The position numbers and the translations under genes were made by a program. The notes under the pieces were generated by a model. The model did no database searches. It was not told where the DNA came from and was given only the letters and a program-made list of their open reading frames with translations. 64,000 bases of DNA from NCBI GenBank assembly GCA_964567485.1, contig CAZMMX010000002.1, positions 62,001 through 126,000 of the forward strand, in the 5' to 3' direction. This DNA comes from UBA1413 sp964567485 (GTDB lineage Bacteria > Bacteroidota > Bacteroidia > Bacteroidales > Prolixibacteraceae). Shown one piece after another: positions 59,401 through 64,000 of this stretch. Each line of letters opens with the position of its first letter. Position 1 is the stretch's first letter.

Positions 59401-60315
59401 GTAGAATTCATTCCTGACGCCCCAGGGCACGGTGATGGTTTTGTTGGGGATATCCACCACGGTGGCAGAGGTTTTACCCTTGATAGATTCGGTGCTCAGG
59501 GTGAAGTTACCATGGTTGCCAATGGTCCAGTAGGGTTTTACCAGCGGGTTCCATCCGCCCTGGGGGAACCTCAGGGGCAGCCATTCCGAGTCGGTGATGT
59601 CGACACCGGCAATCAGCGTCCAGGAGTCGAGGGCATCGCCAGTTCCTTCAGTAACGGTGGCTTTACGCACCAAAATGCGGTTACCGGTAGCACCGGTCAC
59701 CCCTGCTGCATCGGAACCATTGACCGATTTGAATGGGCTGGTTTCAGCATTGTAGGAGGCATTGAAGGCGTCCACAATAATGGAGTCCCTCTCCAGTTCG
59801 GTTTCCTTGAAATAATGCATGATGTAGAAAGCGCTGCGGCCTCCCCAGTTGTCCATCAAGTCCCTTCCATTGGGGGAAATACTGTCGTATTCGGCAGGAA
59901 AATTACCCCATTCGGTTGATTCAAAGTGAATCTGCAGGTCGGCTTTTCTGAACATGTCGTAGTAGCCGGTCCGCTGTCCCAAATGACGCTCGGGATCCAG
60001 AGGCCAGATGTTGTATGGCTCGTCATCGTATGCGCAGATCAGGTAAGACTGCCCCGGTGCAAGCATCTTGTGGGGAAGACGCAGTCTTCTGTTTTCTCCA
60101 ATACGATTGTCGTACCACGGAGCCGACCAGGGGTCATAATTCCCGACTTCAAATTCAGCCAGGTCAACGGTTTTAGTCCCCATGTTGGTGATCTCGATGT
60201 AGTTGAACCGGGTGTCATCTCCACGCATCTCCGTGAAGATCAGGTTCCGGTAAGGTTCCTGGGCGTAAAGCGCCCCGGAAATCACAAGTAGAAGAAGTAG
60301 AAGTTTTAATCTCAT
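56434..60315 (-). CDS. Lamin-tail-domain protein with T9SS sorting tail
   Basis: A 1,293-residue exported protein from the ATG at 60315 (a TTG at 60321 opens the frame). After the signal peptide (LKLLLLLLVISGALYAQ) comes a lamin-tail domain (about 25-150; FTEMRGDDTRFNYIEI...LAPGQSYLICAYDDEP), a second LTD near 610-750 (Y-M-E-V-V-N-P-G-N-Q), and about four related roughly 80-100-residue beta repeats near 930-1215, with recurring G-A-x-I-x-V-x-D-K-N-G and D-x-L-x-V-T-S-x-D-G-K. The last about 75 residues are a type A sorting domain (VYPNPTEDKVNI). Likely surface or matrix structural protein. Confidence 0.85.
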   Translation of the reverse strand: MRLKLLLLLLVISGALYAQEPYRNLIFTEMRGDDTRFNYIEITNMGTKTVDLAEFEVGNYDPWSAPWYDNRIGENRRLRLPHKMLAPGQSYLICAYDDEPYNIWPLDPERHLGQRTGYYDMFRKADLQIHFESTEWGNFPAEYDSISPNGRDLMDNWGGRSAFYIMHYFKETELERDSIIVDAFNASYNAETSPFKSVNGSDAAGVTGATGNRILVRKATVTEGTGDALDSWTLIAGVDITDSEWLPLRFPQGGWNPLVKPYWTIGNHGNFTLSTESIKGKTSATVVDIPNKTITVPWGVRNEFYFLDNFVESPGLAWYYTLSAAKEDSAFASARTNDTITFYAVGNTLQEVKFVINVLPSTDADNIVMPKIPMEYNNEQYRGTYVNMGAYCGITTGHEVDTIMAGNLLLGIGYNTRVDSLLKYLEKPTQATWEIQFVDGVQRADLKNGDKLKVTAKNGAAKEYFIKINRYAPNKIARLSAITWPDVPETLKGFFGWKGDTIPGFSGTTYDYTISIPADVAGMPALVAKPEMLNTQVEVNRATNLAGSLADRTVTFNATAEDGTTKLAYRVTMNKEKALEDVEPYFADPFISELVFRDQWANNYMEVVNPGNQLLDLSNYMFAWAGINSPAEAITMQTATDSWPERYDKYIPGYKWVDQATWETQPAMVIPDPAVDPLVYPGEVFVIGDRRGGGQVTAADTWWGGYRTDVDLGTNYNPWGETTGDNLTGWVATNYYLFRIDNDSIKLGLKAASDPNDFTLIDVFGSGDGTQLKINGRNIDQIQSFTRKSHIYKGNPQFKGSFGTNDDDSEWMFADRAYWVSRGYGWPVDILMICSGLGSHFMNEVTVYKSTINSVAYKVSEGYGNDETLRGVKTNTTVDDFLTRILKADPGQTLTLKNAAGNVLTGTQKLTDGDKLEVLSADSVNTSVYTLNVTTNGLSSNAILTSATYFISVDVTTGGIYLIPQGTKLTDAIANVVVPAGATLTVVDGNDAWVPFKKLNFDSTYVDVIVTDNIYFEVLAEDGLTMVRYQLVPDAEASDAFVTSDLYAVDQSTLLISFVPRGTEVSTFLKNVIPVRGATIKVVDKNGLERTKGGLYQDDMLVVTSKDGKVIKTYYLDMLRTEFLSTAYLAYVLSDTYKVDQLGKLITKPVAESDITAFLAQLTPAFGAQMAIYDKNGVAKSTGKLMRGDVLKVTSADGKIVAVYTLELDYTAANTLRNVISVYPNPTEDKVNINGVEAGNRIRVISLTGATLVDRVAVTSNEVVSLRNQPSGMYFITVSDDNRVISQNKVIRK

Positions 60316-60321
60316 AATCAA

Positions 60322-60726
60322 TCGTTTTAAAGTTGGTGAATATTACAATTAATTCTCTTTAGGCGTTAGATCTTGGTTCAACAGACAGGAAAGCCCTTAT
60401 TTGCTGTACGAGCCTCAAATATAGTAAAAAAAAGATTTCTGAAACCAAGAAAAAAAGGTAAATTGAAAACATAGTGTTAAATCTACAGTAAATCTGCTGA
60501 ACCTCCGGTACGCACTGTGACCAGATAAGAACTCTTTGGTTGTCCCATTTCTTGCTGGCTTTGTCCGCTTCATGAATTAAGCGCTTAATGGGTAGCAGGA
60601 ATCACCTCAGAGAGTGGGGATTCGCGATCCTGCCGGCTTTGTGGCTGTAAGGTTGATTTCTTTGACCGAAATGGCCACGGCGATGAAAGATTTTTCGGAT
60701 TTGATATCAAAAATGAAATAGATCAG
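60322..60726. other. 405-bp intergenic region, no gene recognised
   Basis: It holds the minus-strand promoter box at 60416-60423 and a perfect 14-base palindrome ATTAAGCGCTTAAT at 60576-60589. GCAGGA and TCCTGC face each other near 60595-60635 around an imperfect stem. No ORF, tRNA or known RNA was recognised. The stretch between 60440 and 60700 could hold a small RNA, but I see no terminator to support one. Confidence 0.4.
60416..60423 (-). promoter_or_regulatory. -7 box (TATATTTG) of the lamin-tail T9SS gene
   Basis: Minus-strand TATATTTG is an exact TAnnTTTG match 100 bases before the ATG at 60315. A TTG lies about 22 bases further upstream, slightly more than the ideal spacing. The resulting leader would be about 90 bases. 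Confidence 0.5.
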
Positions 60727-60734
60727 TATATTTG
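60727..60734 (+). promoter_or_regulatory. -7 box (TATATTTG) of the aromatic-leader operon
   Basis: Exact TAnnTTTG, 22 bases before the leader ATG. A TTG at 60701-60703 is 23 bases upstream, a little long. It places the start of transcription just before the leader ORF, as attenuation needs. Confidence 0.55.
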
Positions 60735-60756
60735 TGCCCATAAAGGTTCTGAAAAA

Positions 60757-60831
60757 ATGAATTTTTCTGCAAGCAACGCTTTTTACTTTTGGTTTTATTA
60801 TTTCGGACGGGTTTCCGGGGCTGAGAGGTAA
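60757..60831 (+). CDS. Aromatic-rich leader peptide (Phe/Tyr/Trp attenuator)
   Basis: A 24-codon ORF whose residues 9-16 read F-Y-F-W-F-Y-Y-F: four Phe, three Tyr and one Trp in eight codons. It starts with ATG at 60757 after an A-rich stretch and ends at TAA 60829-60831. It lies between a TATATTTG promoter box and a strong terminator, directly ahead of prephenate dehydrogenase and DAHP synthase. The composition has no plausible explanation other than sensing charged aromatic tRNAs. The codon mix suggests it answers to shortage of any of the three, not only Tyr. Confidence 0.9.
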   Translation: MNFSASNAFYFWFYYFGRVSGAER

Positions 60832-60862
60832 TGGTCGTATGCGGCAGGCAAAAGATAGGTTA

Positions 60863-60899
60863 CAGAAGGTCCCGGGGTTCCGGGACCTTCTGCGTTTTT
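60863..60899 (+). terminator. Aromatic attenuator terminator
   Basis: CAGAAGGTCCCGG (60863-60875) pairs perfectly over 13 bases with CCGGGACCTTCTG (60880-60892) around a GGTT loop, then CGTTTTTA. It ends 15 bases before the tyrA ATG. An alternative partner exists: TTCCGGGGCT (60813-60822), inside the last leader codons, can pair with GGTCCCGGGG (60868-60877), removing the left arm. A ribosome at the leader stop would cover 60813-60822, whereas one stalled on the aromatic codons (60781-60804) would not. Confidence 0.9.
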
Positions 60900-60913
60900 A
60901 ACACAGCAGGAAG

Positions 60914-61810
60914 ATGAAAACAGTGGTCATAGGATTGGGGTTGATTGGTGGATCAATGGCGAAGGATCTTCGCCGGGCTGGTTTTGCCACAGAGATTTTG
61001 GGGGTGGAGAGTAACCCTGAGCATGCTGCGGAGGCGGTCAGGCTGGGGATCGTTGACCGGGTGGTCGCGGCGGGGGAGGCTCTTCCTGCGGCAGACCTGG
61101 TGATTGTGGCCACTCCCGTAGATGTGTCGCTGGCATTGTTGCCCGGGATCCTGGACCTGATCTCCCCCCACACCACGGTCACCGATATGGGGTCTGTCAA
61201 GCGGCGGATCACAGAGACCCTCAGCAACCATCCCCGACGCAGGAATTACGTGCCTGCCCATCCCATGGCGGGGACTGAAAATTCGGGGCCTTCGGCGGCC
61301 CTGGAAAACCTCTTCCGGGGGAAAATCGCCATTCTGTGTGACCAGGAGTTCAGCGGCCCCCAGCACCTGGCGCTGGTCGAGAAGATGTTTCATGCCCTGG
61401 GCATGAATATCGCCTACATGACTTCCGACGAGCAGGACCACAGTACTGCTTTTGTGTCCCATCTTCCCCACGCGGCAGCTTATGCCCTGGCCAATGCCGT
61501 GCAGGACAAGGAAGACCGGGACATCATCTTTGACCTGGCCAGTGGGGGGTTCAACTCCACCGTCAGGCTGGCCAAGAGTTCCTGCTCTATGTGGCATCCT
61601 ATCTTTGAACAAAACCGCGATTACGTCGTGGAGTCCCTCAATGTTTATATCAAACACCTGGAGCAATTCCGTGATGCCATTCGCGACCGGAAGAGTTCAC
61701 GCCTTGGGGAGCTGATCGTGAATGCCAACCATATCAGGGCGATTCTCGAGGGCGAGAATCCCCAGTTCCTGAAAAATGAAGAGACTTTTGTGAAATTTTA
61801 CACCAAATAA
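60914..61810 (+). CDS. tyrA: Prephenate dehydrogenase
   Basis: A 298-residue NAD(P)-dependent enzyme turning prephenate into 4-hydroxyphenylpyruvate for tyrosine. VIGLGLIGGSMAKDLR is the Rossmann motif; VATPVD, D-M-G-S-V-K and HPMAGTENSGP with the catalytic His are family hallmarks; SHLPHAAAYALAN follows. No ACT or chorismate mutase domain is attached; the mutase is on the next gene. It is the first structural gene behind the aromatic attenuator. Confidence 0.95.
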   Translation: MKTVVIGLGLIGGSMAKDLRRAGFATEILGVESNPEHAAEAVRLGIVDRVVAAGEALPAADLVIVATPVDVSLALLPGILDLISPHTTVTDMGSVKRRITETLSNHPRRRNYVPAHPMAGTENSGPSAALENLFRGKIAILCDQEFSGPQHLALVEKMFHALGMNIAYMTSDEQDHSTAFVSHLPHAAAYALANAVQDKEDRDIIFDLASGGFNSTVRLAKSSCSMWHPIFEQNRDYVVESLNVYIKHLEQFRDAIRDRKSSRLGELIVNANHIRAILEGENPQFLKNEETFVKFYTK

Positions 61811-61811
61811 G

Positions 61812-62918
61812 ATGAATGAAAAATTGGCAATCCGCCCGGTGAAAGATTGGCTGCCGCAGATTAACAATCCCCTGCTGATTGCGGGGCCCTGCAGTTTGGA
61901 AAGTGAGGAACAGGCGCTGGCGACGGCACGTCTGCTGGCCCGAGACCACCGGGTATTTGTGTTCCGCGGTGGGGTGTGGAAACCCCGTACCCGTCCCGGA
62001 AGCTTTGAAGGCGTAGGTTCTGTGGGCCTCAGGTGGCTGCAGACAGTCAGGGAGGAGACGGGACTTCCCGTGGGCACCGAAGTGGCCAATGCCCTCCATA
62101 CTGAAGAGGCCCTCAAACACGGCATTGACGTGCTCTGGATAGGGGCCCGCTCTACCGCCAGCCCCTTTGTGGTCCAGGAAATCGCCGATGTGGTCAGGGG
62201 TACCGATGCCGTGGTGATGGTCAAAAATCCCGTGAATCCCGACCTTCAGCTTTGGATGGGAGCCATCGAGCGCGTTTACCGTTCGGGGATACGCAATATC
62301 GTGGCCATTCACCGGGGGTTTACCCCCTTTGGGGAAACCAAATACCGCAATTATCCCAACTGGCAGACGGTGATTGAGTTGCGTCGCCTGATGCCCGAAG
62401 TTCCCATCATCTGCGACCCCAGCCATATCGCCGGGAAAAGGGAGTATCTCTACGAAATCGCCCAGAAGTCTTTTGATATGGGTCTGGAAGGGCTGATGAT
62501 CGAATCGCATGTCGACCCCTCCTGCGCTCTCAGTGATAAGGAACAGCAGCTCACCCCTGCCGATTTGGCAAAACTCCTTGACAGGCTGGTCATCCGTCAC
62601 CAGAGTGCCGAAAACCCACAGTTTGAGAACCAGCTGGAAATGTACCGAAACCGCATCGACGCCCTCGATGACGAACTGCTCGAGGTCCTCTCCTCCCGCA
62701 TGGACATCGTTAGGGAGATCGGAAAGTATAAAAGGGAGAACAACGTGACCGCCCTCCAGATCAACCGCTGGTCCCAGCTGATGGAAGACCGCGTAAAACT
62801 GGGGCAGAAACTGAACCTTCACCGGAATTTCACCCAGATTCTCTTTCAGTTGATCCATGAAGATTCGGTAAGAATCCAGACCGAAATCATGGACAACCAC
62901 CCGGAAGGGGAGATGTAG
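61812..62918 (+). CDS. Bifunctional DAHP synthase / chorismate mutase
   Basis: A 368-residue fusion. Residues about 1-265 are a type I-beta (KDO8PS-like) DAHP synthase: L-I-A-G-P-C-S-L-E-S, G-G-V-W-K-P-R-T-R-P-G-S-F, W-I-G-A-R, C-D-P-S-H-I-A-G-K-R-E. Residues about 275-365 are an AroQ-type chorismate mutase (YRNRIDALDDELLEVLSSRM...). The order synthase-then-mutase is the Bacteroidota one, where the mutase part can mediate feedback. It starts one base after the tyrA stop. It feeds both the Tyr/Phe route and, via chorismate, the trp operon at 28.7-35.3 kb. Confidence 0.95.
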   Translation: MNEKLAIRPVKDWLPQINNPLLIAGPCSLESEEQALATARLLARDHRVFVFRGGVWKPRTRPGSFEGVGSVGLRWLQTVREETGLPVGTEVANALHTEEALKHGIDVLWIGARSTASPFVVQEIADVVRGTDAVVMVKNPVNPDLQLWMGAIERVYRSGIRNIVAIHRGFTPFGETKYRNYPNWQTVIELRRLMPEVPIICDPSHIAGKREYLYEIAQKSFDMGLEGLMIESHVDPSCALSDKEQQLTPADLAKLLDRLVIRHQSAENPQFENQLEMYRNRIDALDDELLEVLSSRMDIVREIGKYKRENNVTALQINRWSQLMEDRVKLGQKLNLHRNFTQILFQLIHEDSVRIQTEIMDNHPEGEM

Positions 62919-62945
62919 GCCGATACATTTAAATATTGTGTTATA

Positions 62946-62983
62946 TTTACTAAATATTTAAGTGCATTTAAATATTTAGTAAA
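62946..62983. repeat. 16-bp perfect inverted repeat before the terminal ATPase gene
   Basis: TTTACTAAATATTTAA (62946-62961) is the exact reverse complement of TTAAATATTTAGTAAA (62968-62983), separated by six bases. It abuts the ATG at 62984. A third partial copy, CATTTAAATATTGTG, lies at 62926-62940 and repeats CATTTAAATATTTAG at 62965-62979. It may be an operator, or a hairpin hiding the start codon. Confidence 0.75.
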
Positions 62984-64000
62984 ATGGAAGACCGGTTAAG
63001 AATACTGCATACGTATAATTTCTGGGATAGTCAAACGGTAAATCTGGGATTTCTACGAAAAGATTACCTCGATAAACTTACTTCTTTTACCGGCAACCGG
63101 TTAATAAAGGTAATTACCGGCCAGAGGCGTTGCGGCAAGAGCTTTCTGCTGCGGCAGTTCATTTTTCAGTTGCACAGGCAGGGCATTGATCCCCGGAATA
63201 TTTTATATATCAATAAGGAATACACGGCCTTTGACTTTATCAGAACCAGCCATGATCTGGCGGAAGTCATACAACTTTACCTGAATCAATTTAAACCTTC
63301 AGGAAAGGTTTATCTTTTTTTAGATGAAGTTCAGCTCATAAAAGACTGGGAGAAAGTCATCAATAGTTTTTCTCAGGATTTTACAGCAGAATATGAGGTT
63401 TTTATATCCGGTTCCAATGCATCGCTTTTATCAGGTGAACTGGCGACCTTACTTACAGGACGTTATATTGCCATCAATGTTTTTCCATACTCATACGTTG
63501 AGTATTGTCAGGTTACGGGGAAAATTCCGGGTAAACCGGCATTTGTGGAATACCTTACTGGGGGTGCACTGCCTGAGTTGTTTAACCTGCCGGATCAGGA
63601 GGTACGGCACCATTATGTTCAGGCTTTGAAGAACACCATATTGATGAAAGATATTGTTGAAAGATACCATATCAAAGATACAGCCTTGCTGGAATCGCTT
63701 TTTTCATTTGTCATACAGAACATCTGTAATCCGGTTTCGGTGACCAACATTGTAAACTATTACCACAACCTCCGGGTTGTCACCACGTTTAATACACTGT
63801 CTTCATATCTTGAATATCTCAAGCAAACCTTTTTGCTCCACGAGGTATCCCGTTATGACATGAAGGGGAAAAAAATATTGGGAGGTACCCGGAAATATTA
63901 TCTGAACGATCTTGCCTTCAGAAACCTACTTTATTCAGGTTTTGAACCCGGATTGGGGTACTTGCTTGAAAACGCCGTCTTCCTCGCATTCAGGAGAAAC
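62984..64000 (+). CDS. AAA ATPase with DUF4143-type architecture, truncated by window end
   Basis: An open frame of 339 codons from ATG 62984 with no stop to the window end. Walker A is G-Q-R-R-C-G-K-S at residues 46-53, Walker B is V-Y-L-F-L-D-E-V at 109-116, and sensor-like F-I-S-G-S-N-A-S and the arginine-bearing L-T-G-R-Y follow. This is the 'ATP-binding protein, DUF4143' family, common and often mobile in Bacteroidota, with no settled function. The DNA is visibly more AT-rich than the genes before it, which fits recent acquisition. The C-terminal DUF4143 part starts near residue 215 and is cut. Confidence 0.8.
   Translation, partial: MEDRLRILHTYNFWDSQTVNLGFLRKDYLDKLTSFTGNRLIKVITGQRRCGKSFLLRQFIFQLHRQGIDPRNILYINKEYTAFDFIRTSHDLAEVIQLYLNQFKPSGKVYLFLDEVQLIKDWEKVINSFSQDFTAEYEVFISGSNASLLSGELATLLTGRYIAINVFPYSYVEYCQVTGKIPGKPAFVEYLTGGALPELFNLPDQEVRHHYVQALKNTILMKDIVERYHIKDTALLESLFSFVIQNICNPVSVTNIVNYYHNLRVVTTFNTLSSYLEYLKQTFLLHEVSRYDMKGKKILGGTRKYYLNDLAFRNLLYSGFEPGLGYLLENAVFLAFRRN

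Noticed and set aside
1..64000. CRISPR arrays, rRNA/tRNA genes, insertion sequences, prophage
   Set aside because: Regularly spaced repeats, cloverleaf-like sequences, transposase motifs and phage structural genes were looked for and none was recognised.

Overview
The window looks like chromosomal DNA of a Bacteroidota bacterium, probably an uncultured Bacteroidales/Marinilabiliales-type lineage represented by a scaffolded draft assembly (one run of 100 N). The signs are two tandem SusC/SusD pairs, two proteins with type IX secretion (T9SS) C-terminal sorting tails, an F-type ATP synthase cluster with a long signal-peptide-bearing a subunit, and repeated TAnnTTTG -7 promoter boxes in front of genes in place of clear Shine-Dalgarno sites. 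No rRNA, tRNA, CRISPR array or insertion sequence was recognised.

Layout. 1-3.0 kb: start of rbfA (minus), a flavin-binding PPOX protein, an SDR-type reductase and a DUF2007-UspA-UspA fusion. 3.1-10.6 kb (minus): metK, then the ATP synthase cluster bactofilin / AtpI-like / atpB-E-F-H-A-G; the beta and epsilon genes (atpD, atpC) are not here. 10.7-15.5 kb (minus): rpmF, DUF177/YceD, a sensor kinase, dxs and coaX. 15.7-17.7 kb (plus): a membrane-anchored receiver protein with Asn at the phospho-acceptor position, and a POT-type transporter. 17.8-18.0 kb: an N gap flanked by identical 55-bp copies, which looks like an unjoined contig overlap. 18-24 kb: a Tat-exported Gfo/Idh/MocA lipoprotein, a tetraheme NapC-like cytochrome fused to a SUMF1/FGE-like domain, ComF, an S4 protein, MmcQ/YjbR, YraN and an LD-carboxypeptidase. 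24-28 kb: a collagen-like glycine-rich exported protein and metG, then a strongly folded non-coding stretch and a hicBA toxin-antitoxin pair. 28.7-35.5 kb (minus): a complete trpEGDCFBA operon with a Trp-rich leader peptide and attenuator. 35.6-39.7 kb: cardiolipin synthase and a T9SS-exported putative metalloprotease. 39.9-55.3 kb: a seven-gene surface locus FAS1-SusC-SusD-FAS1-FAS1-SusC-SusD, followed by a convergent GH5 glucanase and a 1,293-residue T9SS lamin-tail protein. 60.7-62.9 kb: a second attenuator whose 24-residue leader peptide contains FYFWFYYF, ahead of prephenate dehydrogenase and a DAHP synthase-chorismate mutase fusion. The window ends inside a DUF4143-type ATPase preceded by a perfect 16-bp inverted repeat.

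How the parts fit. The strongest regulatory story is aromatic amino acid control. The Trp branch (trpEGDCFBA) and the entry/Tyr branch (tyrA plus DAHP synthase-chorismate mutase) lie about 25 kb apart. Each has an unannotated short leader ORF rich in the matching aromatic codons, an intrinsic terminator before the first structural gene, and a plausible competing antiterminator. The surface story is a glycan or glycoconjugate uptake locus in which FAS1-domain lipoproteins take the place normally held by SusE/F-type surface binding proteins. Start sites were reassigned where the longest frame begins with TTG/GTG upstream of, or inside, a promoter box (atpB, atpE, DUF177, the NapC fusion, the 60.3-kb T9SS gene).
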